A DNA stretch of 64,000 nt from an uncultured Methanobacterium sp. (lineage in GTDB: Archaea; Methanobacteriota; Methanobacteria; Methanobacteriales; Methanobacteriaceae): NCBI RefSeq assembly GCF_963665055.1, contig NZ_OY762015.1, positions 372,001 to 436,000 of the forward strand. Direction: 5' to 3'. The notes beneath the pieces were generated by a model. That model saw only the letters and a program-made list of their open reading frames with translations. It was not told where the DNA came from and did not search any database. Both the position numbers and the translations under genes were made by a program. Of the stretch, positions 35,353 through 44,072 are shown piece by piece (position 1 is the first letter of the stretch; the number at the start of each line of letters is the position of its first letter).

Positions 35353-36941
35353 GTGATAAAATCATCACTCTCCCCTACTTCCCGGGACGGGCAGAGGATG
35401 CCTACCACATCAAAGAAGAAATCAGCCAGCTGGAAGGAGTTGTGGTGGCTGTTGATCTGCCGGATGGTTTAGGGGAGGAAATAATAAAGGCAGTGGAGAA
35501 ACTTCCCATGATTTCTGTTATTGCTGATGAAATGGGGCGGGCCATACCCATCACTCCTAATGATCCGGCCATAGAAGCTGTGCGCAGCTCTCTTGATCAG
35601 GACATAAGCATTGAATTTTTAGATGCATCATTACCCTTTACTCGGGAAGAATTCAGGGGTATTGATAAATTCGCTGACCTGGTGGAGGATATTGGAGTTG
35701 AGAAGTATGCCAGTTTACTTAAACCATATAAATCCCAGTACATGGAATCCCGTTATAAATACATGGCTCTTAAGTTAAAAGAGTTATTGGAAAAAGACGA
35801 GAAAGTACTCTTTGTATGCAATATTAAACATTATAAAGATGTTCTGGAATATCTGGACAAACCATTGGACATGGGTTATGGGATGGTGGTACCTACCATC
35901 ACCTGTAAGGTTAAAGAATCCGATGTAGGGAAGATATCCTCAGAAATGCCCTTCATGATATTCCAGTATGAAAACTCCCGCAATAAAGGTTTTGATCGGG
36001 GAGATTCCATATTAAAACTCTACCAGGATGAAGAAGCTGATCTGGGGATGGTGGAGACTTATAAATATGCCCGGAACCTGGCCATTAGTGATGGACATAT
36101 TTACCCTAATCTTTATAACATCATCGCTGCAGCCAAGTACACTCAGGATGATGATTATGCATATAACGTTCTGGAGAGGAGTCAAACCTATCCTTTCACC
36201 TATAACCAGAGTAACTGTGTCATCAAATCCTATATAAATTATGATCTGGAACCATTGAATGGTGCCAGTGTGTTGGAGATTAAAAAGAAGCTTAAATTGG
36301 GATCTGAACAGTCAAAGAAACGGAAAAGAGATTCTCATGGGAGATTCTTTCGTCGTTTTAAGAGAACTCCTGATTGCTTTAAAAAGGAAAGGGTTTTTGT
36401 CAATTACCTTCGGAACAATTACTTCCACCTGGTACCATCAGGGGAATTTGAAGTGGAAGAATTCCAGTGTGGCCTTAGCGATGGAATTGACATCAGACAA
36501 TCCTTAAGATACAGGTTCAATGATAAAATCTTCGTTAAAAATGATAAAATGATAAACAACACTGCTTATGTAGTGGATTTTGGGGGAGCGCCCAATACTT
36601 CTATCTTCTTCGACAGTCAGCACAATTGTGTTGGGACAGCCACTAACAATTCCCAGGATGATGGTTCCTGCTGGAACTGTATGGTTGTATTTCCAGATAC
36701 ACTGGAGGTGGAAGTTTCAAGCCTACTTTACAGTGTAAGTTACCATAATACCCGGGAGTCTTGCGTGGAACTGGCAGCCCAGTATTCAGATTATGTATAC
36801 GTATTCAGTTCCAGTAAAGCAGAAATTGCGGAAAATAAACATAATAACGTAAAATACCTTCCTTTAGAAAGGATACCCCAAAACATACGTGATGAAATGC
36901 GCTGTTTTAAGATGAAATGGTATGACTCGGAGGAATATTGA
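35349..36941 (+). CDS. Large partner of MoxR, possibly TraB/TIKI-like N-terminal domain
   Basis: 530 residues, no family I can name with certainty. The N-terminal 200 residues have the order of elements seen in TraB/TIKI (DUF5682-like) proteins: HIKEEISQLEGVVVAVDLP, then SSLDQDISIEFLDAS, then a helical part. The C-terminal half has several Cys residues but no clear zinc site. Coupling by an ATGA overlap to a MoxR ATPase matches known bacterial MoxR/TraB-like gene sets. It is probably the substrate or effector of the ATPase, by inference. Confidence 0.55.
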   Translation: MSDKIITLPYFPGRAEDAYHIKEEISQLEGVVVAVDLPDGLGEEIIKAVEKLPMISVIADEMGRAIPITPNDPAIEAVRSSLDQDISIEFLDASLPFTREEFRGIDKFADLVEDIGVEKYASLLKPYKSQYMESRYKYMALKLKELLEKDEKVLFVCNIKHYKDVLEYLDKPLDMGYGMVVPTITCKVKESDVGKISSEMPFMIFQYENSRNKGFDRGDSILKLYQDEEADLGMVETYKYARNLAISDGHIYPNLYNIIAAAKYTQDDDYAYNVLERSQTYPFTYNQSNCVIKSYINYDLEPLNGASVLEIKKKLKLGSEQSKKRKRDSHGRFFRRFKRTPDCFKKERVFVNYLRNNYFHLVPSGEFEVEEFQCGLSDGIDIRQSLRYRFNDKIFVKNDKMINNTAYVVDFGGAPNTSIFFDSQHNCVGTATNNSQDDGSCWNCMVVFPDTLEVEVSSLLYSVSYHNTRESCVELAAQYSDYVYVFSSSKAEIAENKHNNVKYLPLERIPQNIRDEMRCFKMKWYDSEEY

Positions 36942-37504
36942 TGCAAAGATTTGAAGGTGCCCTGATAAAAAAGAGAAAACCATTAGTCACCCTTGTAATT
37001 TACGGGAAAATAAATCAGGATCTCTCCAATCATCTCTATGAATCCTTTTTCAAGTTTTTACAGTCTATAGATGATAATTTAGAATATACTCCTGAAATTA
37101 ATGTGCTCCAAATGCCCAACCCCCAAATTGAAGAACATGGAAAAGAGGAGGAGGTTTTTTCAAGGGAACTGGACAAAATCACTGGGAAGATTGTGGTGGG
37201 AGTCACTGAAATTGGAATATATGATAGGGGTATATCCCGGAATATTTTTGGTTTTGGAAAGGCCGGAGCCGGCTTACTATCCTCATACCGTTTCCAGGAA
37301 AGTTCCCCTAAAAAGATGAAAGAAAGGTTGGGTAAGGAGATTATAAAAGTATTCAGCTTAGCTACCGATGTATGGCATTGTAGAAATGAGAATTGTATTG
37401 TAAGTTACCATCGCCAGATTCAAGACCTGGACCGTAATCGTGGGGTGTGTAAAGAATGCACAGAGAAACTAATTAAGAATATAAACCAATACATGGAGGA
37501 TTAA
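36941..37504 (+). CDS. Archaemetzincin-like protein lacking the HExxH motif
   Basis: 187 residues. VVGVTEIGIYDRGISRNIFGFGKA-type sequence near residue 90, the HCRNENC pair and the CKEC end reproduce the archaemetzincin zinc-metalloprotease fold and its structural zinc cysteines. The catalytic HExxHxxGxxH is gone: only the last His before the Cys remains, and the His-Glu, second His and Gly are replaced. It should therefore be unable to cleave protein in the known way. Its ATG overlaps the previous stop (TGATG). It probably acts as a binding or scaffold component of the MoxR operon. Confidence 0.75.
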   Translation: MQRFEGALIKKRKPLVTLVIYGKINQDLSNHLYESFFKFLQSIDDNLEYTPEINVLQMPNPQIEEHGKEEEVFSRELDKITGKIVVGVTEIGIYDRGISRNIFGFGKAGAGLLSSYRFQESSPKKMKERLGKEIIKVFSLATDVWHCRNENCIVSYHRQIQDLDRNRGVCKECTEKLIKNINQYMED

Positions 37505-37526
37505 ACCATACAGGAGGTGTTTTTTT

Positions 37527-38150
37527 ATGTGTGAAATTAAGGGTATGTCATTCAATTTTAGGGAAAGGCAAGAGTTTTTAATAAAGAAATTCCTGGAGAG
37601 GGGAGTCTACTATTCCAATGGTTGGGGGTTGGGATTTTATCCTGATGCGTCATTCAGATCATTGGAGGAAACCAAACCAATGAAGGGTTCCTTTGATATT
37701 TTCCTTAAAAACCTTACCATTTTCAGATCTCAAATATTTGTAGGGCAGCTGCGGAACAGTACTATCGGTGGCACTGGTCACAGGAATAACCATCCCTTCT
37801 CAAGGGAATTAAAAGGTAAAGAATACGTATTTGTGCATAATGGAACTCTGTATAAATATAGAGATCTTGAAACAGGTCAATTCCAGCCCATGGGAGACAC
37901 AGACTCAGAATACTTCTTCTGCCACTTAATGAATCATATAGCTGGAAAAAAATGTCATATGTGGACTCAGAGAGATTTCAGGCGGTTTTCAGATTTTTTA
38001 TTAGGGATTAGCATACTGTGTGTAGTTAAATGCGTATTCAGTGATGGGGAATACCTGTTCACCTACTATGATAAGGGGGAGGTCTATGAATTATATTACA
38101 CCAACACAGTCTCAGAGATTACGGTAACAGGAAGCTGGATGAATTCTTGA
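37527..38150 (+). CDS. Class II glutamine amidotransferase-like domain
   Basis: 207 residues. Cys2 follows the initiator Met, as needed for an N-terminal nucleophile. VGQLRNSTIGGTGHRNNHPF, FVHNGTL and GDTDSEYFF are the usual class II (EgtC/YafJ-like) motifs. A strong CAGGAGGTG precedes the ATG. The protein lacks the last part of the domain, which appears in the overlapping reading frame at 38147. It is the fourth gene of the MoxR operon. The amide acceptor is unknown. Confidence 0.8.
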   Translation: MCEIKGMSFNFRERQEFLIKKFLERGVYYSNGWGLGFYPDASFRSLEETKPMKGSFDIFLKNLTIFRSQIFVGQLRNSTIGGTGHRNNHPFSRELKGKEYVFVHNGTLYKYRDLETGQFQPMGDTDSEYFFCHLMNHIAGKKCHMWTQRDFRRFSDFLLGISILCVVKCVFSDGEYLFTYYDKGEVYELYYTNTVSEITVTGSWMNS

Positions 38151-38440
38151 AAATAACCATTTCTGATGATAAAATTCCATATGATGAAACTAACATGGAA
38201 TCTGCAGAAGAAAAAAGGGCAGTGACTGTTCCCAGTAAACCATTAACTGCTAAAGTGTGGAATAAGTACTATAATAATGAGTTGATGGTTTTCAAGGATG
38301 GCGAAGCCATATACTCCAATCAACGTAAAATCACCAAACCCAAAAGGAGCATGATGAAGAATTTAAAACGGGTAAACATGGGGTTTCAAAATATGAATAT
38401 GGGGAATATGGGATTTGCTGCTGATATGATATGTCATTGA
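38147..38440 (+). CDS. C-terminal piece of the amidotransferase, or coupled small protein
   Basis: 97 residues starting with TTG that overlaps the previous stop by four bases (TTGA). SKPLT, then ELMVFKDGEAIY, matches the closing strands of class II amidotransferase domains (EPLT...LLVFRDGE). It therefore looks like the severed end of the gene before it. The tail is Met/Asn/Gly-rich. Either a frameshift split one gene or two coupled polypeptides assemble. Confidence 0.6.
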   Translation: MKITISDDKIPYDETNMESAEEKRAVTVPSKPLTAKVWNKYYNNELMVFKDGEAIYSNQRKITKPKRSMMKNLKRVNMGFQNMNMGNMGFAADMICH

Positions 38441-38596
38441 GTTCGATCTCACTTTATTGGGTTCGGTTACGGGGTTTACAGGGTGGATTATTTATACCAC
38501 CATTTTCCTATATTCACATGAGATCTAAATATTATCATAAGATCAGAATATGTTGCACGTAAGGTAAGTTATGGAGAGGGTTTAAGGGATATTAGT

Positions 38597-41500
38597 ATGG
38601 TTCAATCGAGTAGAACGTTCAGGATTTTTGTTAGTTCCACTTTCAGTGACTTGAAGGAGGAGCGTAGTGCACTTCAGGAGAAGGTTTTTCCTAGGTTGCG
38701 TGAGTTGTGTATGGAGCATGGTTGTCGTTTTCAGGCTATTGATCTTAGGTGGGGTGTGTCTGAAGAGGCGAGTTTAGATCAGCAGACTATGAAGATCTGT
38801 TTGGAGGAGATTGATCGCTGTCAGAAGGTGACTCCGAAGCCTAATTTTATTGTTTTGTTGGGTGATAAGTATGGTTGGCATCCTGTGCCTTATGAGATAC
38901 CTACAAGTGAGTTTGAAGAAATATACAAACTGACAAATGAAGAAGATAAAGCATTGTTGGATATGTGGTTCTGGCGTGATGATAATGCTGTGCCACCAGT
39001 TTATGACTTGCAGCCCCGTACTGGTGAATATGAAGATTATGATGCCTGGATGGAAGTAGAAAACCGGTTGAATTATATTCTTCGTAGTGCTGTTTTGCAG
39101 ATGGATTTAGGTGAAAAGGATCGGTTGAAATATTTTGCTTCTGCCACTGAACAGGAAATAGTACAGGGTGCACTGGAAGTACCGGATGCTGAGGACCATG
39201 TTCACTGCTTCTTCAGGGAACTCAGCAACGTACCCTGTGAAAAGAGTGTTAGAGATTTCATTGACTTGACTGCTGATGGTGCATTTGATAAAGAAGCTTC
39301 AAACCAAATAAAAAAATTAAAAGACAGGTTAACCAATGCATTGCCTGGTAATGTTCATAATTATAATGCTGATTGGAATGATGAGGGAGTAAGCATAGAA
39401 CATTTGGACGTGTTGTGTGATGATATCTACGACTCATTATCTAAGGTTATATTAGATGAGGTAGGTCAATTTGAAGAGATTGATCCTTTGGATAAGGAGA
39501 TACAGGATCATCTGGATTTTGGTATGGAAAGGTTCAGATATTTCCAGGGTAGGGTGGAAATCCTGGAGGATATTGGAGATTATCTTAAAAATAGACAGGA
39601 AGAACCATTAACTATCCATGGTGTGTCTGGTTCGGGTAAGACAGCTTTAATGGCTTATGCAGCTGATAAAGCCAGGAAAGAATATCCGGAATCAAAAGTT
39701 ATATCTAGATATATTGGTGCTACAGCAACTTCATCTGATATCAGATCCTTGCTTGAAAGTCTCTGTCACCAAATATCAGACATATACAACGCAGATTATG
39801 AAGGAATACCCACAGAATACCAGAAACTGGTTGATGAGCTTCCAGTGCGGCTGAGTCTGGCCACACTTGAGAAACCGTTAATCATATTCTTGGATGCCCT
39901 GGATCAGCTCTCAGACTGTGAAAATGCACGGGGTCTTGCATGGCTCCCTACATATCAACCAGAGAATGTGCATCTAATTATTTCAAGTATTCCCGGGGAG
40001 TCTTTAGATACATTAAGAAAGAAGTTTCCATCAGAGAATCTGATTGAATTAGGAGTTATGCAACCTGGTGAGGGAGAGAAGCTCCTTGATTTGTGGCTTA
40101 ATGATGCGTCCAGAACTCTAGAGGAACACCAGAAAGAAGAGGTTTTAGGGAAATTTTTAATTAAAGGTTTGCCTTTGTATTTGAAGCTAGCCTTTGAAGA
40201 AGCCCGGAGATGGAAATCTTATACCAACACTGATGATGTCACTTTGAGAGAGGATATACCCCAATTAATACAGGATACATTTCAAAGATTATCAAGTGAG
40301 TCCCAGCATGGAGAAGTGATGGTATCGAAAAGTCTTTGTTATTTGGCAGCTTCCAGATATGGTCTTTCAGAAGATGAGATCCTGGATGTTCTCTCCTTGG
40401 ATGAAACTCTTTTATCGGATTTTAAACGCCGTTCACCACGGTCTCCCGATGTGGATAGATTACCAGTAGTTGTCTGGTCACGACTATATTTTGACCTAGA
40501 ACCATACCTCACTGAGAGAAGCATGAATGAAGCATCTTTTATCAATTTTTATCACCGCCAATTTACAGAAGTCATAACCCAAGAATATCTCTCTAGAGAC
40601 CTGAAAAAAACTTACAATCTGCACCTGGCAGACTATTTCAACTCACAGATACTGAATGAACGTAAAGTGGATGAATTACCCTGGCAACTCGACCAAGCAA
40701 AAGCGTGGGATCAGCTTAAAAGTTCTGTTTGCAATTTAGAAATGTTCATGGAGATGATGGCTGAAACCAAAAAATATGAACTAATGGGATACTGGCACCA
40801 CATCGGAGACCATTACAACATGGAGGATGAATATAAAAAATCACTCCAAAAATACGAAAAAGAAACAAGAAAAGAAAACCTCCCAGAATATTATAACCAG
40901 GTTGCAACATTTCTTCAATTAAATGCTTACTATAAAGGTGCTGAACCGTTGTTTAGGAGGGCTTTGGAGATAAGTGAAAATGTGTTGGATTCTGATCATC
41001 CTGACACTGCGACGTATCTTCTTAATCTGGCAGGGTTGCTATATGATAAGGGGAATTGGGGTCGTGCCGAAAAACTGTATAATAGGACTTATGAAAACAC
41101 AAGGGATAGTATCTCCTATAACCTGTTAAATATCACCATTCTTAATAATTTAGGAAATATTAAGCAGGATAAAGGTGATTTAAATGCTGCTGAGAAATTG
41201 TATAAAGAAGCACACGAAAAATCATTGGAATGTACCGGTATTTATAGTTTATCCACTCTAGCAAGTCTTAACAACTTAGCTGTTCTTCAGAAAGATAAAG
41301 GTAATTACAGATATGCGGAAGCTTATTATAAACAGGCTTTAAAAATAAATAAAAGAATTTATGGTTCTAAACACCTATATTATGCTATTTCATTAAATAA
41401 TTTGGCAAAAATCGAAAATATTAAAGGAGATGTTGTAGCCTCAGAAAAGTTATCTAATAAGGCTTTGAAGTTGTCAGAAAAATTAGTTGGCCCCAAACAC

Positions 41501-42712
41501 CCCTACTTAGTGCCAATTTTAAATAACTTAGCAGATTTACAGATTGAAAAAGGAGATTCAGAGGCTGCCGTTGAACTGTATAAAATTGCTTTAAACATTC
41601 GGGAAAATGTTTTAGGCAAAGGACATATTAAGACTGCAATGAGCATGGACCATTTGGCTATTCAATATATTAGAGAAGGAAATTTGAACGAAGCCAAAAA
41701 TTTACTGAATAATGCTTTGAAAATCACTGAAAATGTTTATGGGGTAGAGAACCCTAATTATGCAACTGTATTATATCACATATCTTTATTGGAAATGGCC
41801 AAGGGAAATTTAGATAGTGCAGAAAAATTCTGTAAAGAATCATTAACTATAAATGAAAATTTTTATAGTTATGAGAATATTAAAAGCGCTGATATTTTGC
41901 AACGTCTTGGCGAAATTTGTCGTGCTAAAAATGATTTAGAAAATTCTGAGCTTTTTTATAGACGAGCACTGAAAATTAGAGAAAAATATTTAGGGTCTGA
42001 TCACATAGACACTGTTGAATCTCTTGACCTGCTTGCAGTGTTGCTTACCTATAAAGGAGATTTGGACGAGGCGGAATCGTTCTTGAAGAGAGCTTTAAAG
42101 GTTAGAAAAGAGTATTTTGGATACAATCATCCAAAAACAGCGCAGATTCTTAATAATCTTGGAGGGATTTTCTGTGCTAAAAAAGATTTGGATGGTGCTG
42201 AATCATTTTATAACAGCGCTCTTACAATTAGAAAAGAGTTTTTAGGTTTTTATAATATTAACACTGCAATAACACTTGATGGGTTGGCCTTTGTTTTTGA
42301 GAAAAAAGGAAAACTAGATCGTGCTGTTCAATTATATAGACAAGTTCTGAAAATTAGAGAAAAATGTTTGGGTCATAATAATAGGGCAACTGCACAAACT
42401 CTAAATAAGTTGGCAATGTTATTAATGAATAATGGAAATTTGAATGAGGCTGAACCACTATTTTGGCAGCTTTTAAATATTAGAGAGAACTTTTTAAAAT
42501 CTGATCCTCCTGAAACGTCGAAGATACTCAATATTCTTGGGTTAATATTATATGCCAAAGGAGATATCGATGGTGCTGAACCACTTTTTAGAAGGGCTTT
42601 AGATATAAATGAAGATTTTTTTGGACTCAATCATCCAAACACTTCTGTTATTCGTTCAAATTTAAATAAGTTACTTCAAGATAAAAATAATCATAAAACA
42701 GGAAAGTATTAG
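38597..42712 (+). CDS. DUF4062-NTPase-TPR protein (nephrocystin-3-like)
   Basis: 1371 residues. DUF4062 at about 8-120 (RIFVSSTFSDLKEER, DLRWGVSEEA, LLGDKYGW) is a TIR/SLOG-like domain found in STAND proteins. A P-loop NTPase with GVSGSGKTALMA near 342 and LIIFLDALDQL near 430 follows. From about 770 to the end there are roughly 14 kinesin-light-chain-type TPR units of 42 residues. The layout matches nephrocystin-3 and prokaryotic STAND sensors: TPR senses, NTPase switches, DUF4062 signals. The first 300 bases use different codons from the rest, favouring G- or T-ending ones. A decayed copy of the DUF4062 start lies at 59648. Confidence 0.88.
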   Translation: MVQSSRTFRIFVSSTFSDLKEERSALQEKVFPRLRELCMEHGCRFQAIDLRWGVSEEASLDQQTMKICLEEIDRCQKVTPKPNFIVLLGDKYGWHPVPYEIPTSEFEEIYKLTNEEDKALLDMWFWRDDNAVPPVYDLQPRTGEYEDYDAWMEVENRLNYILRSAVLQMDLGEKDRLKYFASATEQEIVQGALEVPDAEDHVHCFFRELSNVPCEKSVRDFIDLTADGAFDKEASNQIKKLKDRLTNALPGNVHNYNADWNDEGVSIEHLDVLCDDIYDSLSKVILDEVGQFEEIDPLDKEIQDHLDFGMERFRYFQGRVEILEDIGDYLKNRQEEPLTIHGVSGSGKTALMAYAADKARKEYPESKVISRYIGATATSSDIRSLLESLCHQISDIYNADYEGIPTEYQKLVDELPVRLSLATLEKPLIIFLDALDQLSDCENARGLAWLPTYQPENVHLIISSIPGESLDTLRKKFPSENLIELGVMQPGEGEKLLDLWLNDASRTLEEHQKEEVLGKFLIKGLPLYLKLAFEEARRWKSYTNTDDVTLREDIPQLIQDTFQRLSSESQHGEVMVSKSLCYLAASRYGLSEDEILDVLSLDETLLSDFKRRSPRSPDVDRLPVVVWSRLYFDLEPYLTERSMNEASFINFYHRQFTEVITQEYLSRDLKKTYNLHLADYFNSQILNERKVDELPWQLDQAKAWDQLKSSVCNLEMFMEMMAETKKYELMGYWHHIGDHYNMEDEYKKSLQKYEKETRKENLPEYYNQVATFLQLNAYYKGAEPLFRRALEISENVLDSDHPDTATYLLNLAGLLYDKGNWGRAEKLYNRTYENTRDSISYNLLNITILNNLGNIKQDKGDLNAAEKLYKEAHEKSLECTGIYSLSTLASLNNLAVLQKDKGNYRYAEAYYKQALKINKRIYGSKHLYYAISLNNLAKIENIKGDVVASEKLSNKALKLSEKLVGPKHPYLVPILNNLADLQIEKGDSEAAVELYKIALNIRENVLGKGHIKTAMSMDHLAIQYIREGNLNEAKNLLNNALKITENVYGVENPNYATVLYHISLLEMAKGNLDSAEKFCKESLTINENFYSYENIKSADILQRLGEICRAKNDLENSELFYRRALKIREKYLGSDHIDTVESLDLLAVLLTYKGDLDEAESFLKRALKVRKEYFGYNHPKTAQILNNLGGIFCAKKDLDGAESFYNSALTIRKEFLGFYNINTAITLDGLAFVFEKKGKLDRAVQLYRQVLKIREKCLGHNNRATAQTLNKLAMLLMNNGNLNEAEPLFWQLLNIRENFLKSDPPETSKILNILGLILYAKGDIDGAEPLFRRALDINEDFFGLNHPNTSVIRSNLNKLLQDKNNHKTGKY

Positions 42713-42723
42713 TAAAAGAATTA

Positions 42724-43116
42724 ATGCAAAGTGATATTATGTTTACTGAAAACCTATTTTCTGATTCATTAAAACTTGTTCCGGGTATTGGCTTATTTGT
42801 AGCTTTTTGGGGTGCTCTATTAACTGTTTTTTTAAGTTTTAGCAATATTTCGTGGAGTATAATTTTTTATTCAGCATTAAATACGTTTATAACGGGCTTG
42901 TGTATAGGATTACTTGTTGTTTTCATGACTATATTACTCCAGATAGTTTTTCCAAGCGATTCCTTAATAGAAACTGATTCAAATACGTTAAAATTGGTCA
43001 GTTTTTTCACATTCATTCTTTATATATTAATTTTTATAATATCCATTTATGTAATTTATATAGTTATAACAACAACGATACAAAGTCAAGGTACTTTTAT
43101 ATGGACTTGGTTTTAA
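42724..43116 (+). CDS. Small membrane protein
   Basis: 130 residues with about four hydrophobic helices (roughly 18-40, 43-70, 88-113 and the C-terminal end). I recognise no family. It starts 11 bases after the DUF4062-TPR gene and overlaps the FtsZ-like frame by 16 bases, so it belongs to the same transcript. It could be the membrane partner of either. Confidence 0.6.
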   Translation: MQSDIMFTENLFSDSLKLVPGIGLFVAFWGALLTVFLSFSNISWSIIFYSALNTFITGLCIGLLVVFMTILLQIVFPSDSLIETDSNTLKLVSFFTFILYILIFIISIYVIYIVITTTIQSQGTFIWTWF

Positions 43117-43836
43117 TTACATTAAATAAGATCCAAGTAGTACGCTGTGGGGAATTTGGTGAAAGATTAATTTCAAATCTTTTTATGAAAGATTTTACTA
43201 AACATCCTATAGATTTTATTAAAGTTGATGAAGTTAATGGTTCTGAAAATTCATTATTACACCCTTTTGAAGAAGATCTAGATTTTTTAATAATACTTCA
43301 TGATTTATTGGATGAAAAATGTGGAAAATATCTTTCTAAACGAATTTCCAGGATTAATGAAAAGAGTACTAAGATAATGCTGATTTAAACCCCTAAAAAT
43401 ATTGAATCTGGAAAGCAAAAACTTAATTTCAAAAGACTCAAAGATCAGTTAACTTATTAATAAGCTTCACTGATATGTTGATACCATAAAACTCTCTGAT
43501 TATTTTTTAGATGATTCAATAATGGGTTTCCATGATTTCAGCAGATTATTAGTTAAGGATCTCATAAAATTTACATCTGGAGAATGTAAATCCTTAATAA
43601 ATGATTATCAGCTCATTAATGCTCTCATACCGGAATATGATACTTCAGGGATGGGTTTGGGTGAGGGAAGAGGAAAATCCGGGCATTTTACATCTCTAGA
43701 CAGGGCTTTGGAATTTCCCCTCCTAAACTGGGATCCGGAAAAAACTAAAATGGTAATCGTACTAATAAGCGCAGGAGAAGAGCTAAACTTACTGAAGACA
43801 GAAGCGATCCTGACAAAAATTTCTGAAACATATTAA
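43101..43836 (+). pseudogene. Broken FtsZ/tubulin-superfamily gene
   Basis: Two open pieces, 43101-43388 and 43522-43836, plus reading between them, line up with archaeal FtsZ from start to end. NKIQVVRCGEFGERLI corresponds to the first Rossmann strand. TPKNIESGKQKL after the first stop corresponds to the segment following the T4 loop region. KLSDYFLDDSIMGFHDF is the helix before the T7 region, and GMGLGEG...FPLLNWDPEKTKMVIVLISAG is the C-terminal domain. At least one stop and two frame changes interrupt it. The GTP signature GGGTGTG is replaced by LLDEKCGKY, so it could not bind GTP normally even when intact. Confidence 0.6.
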
Positions 43837-44072
43837 AAAAGGAAACCATTTTTGTATGGGAAATATTCATAGAAAAAGGACTAAATAAATAAGAACCGTA
43901 ATTTTAATCTTCAAATAAAAATTACTTGTGAAAATCTATCACTGAACCTTTTGGTTTGAGGGTTATAAATGAAATTTGATTATAATATCTATAATATCAC
44001 CCTATTCTAGATAAATTCAGTTTAAATTAATGTTCATGAGTTAATTAAAAATCTGTTTTCAGGTCAGATAAA

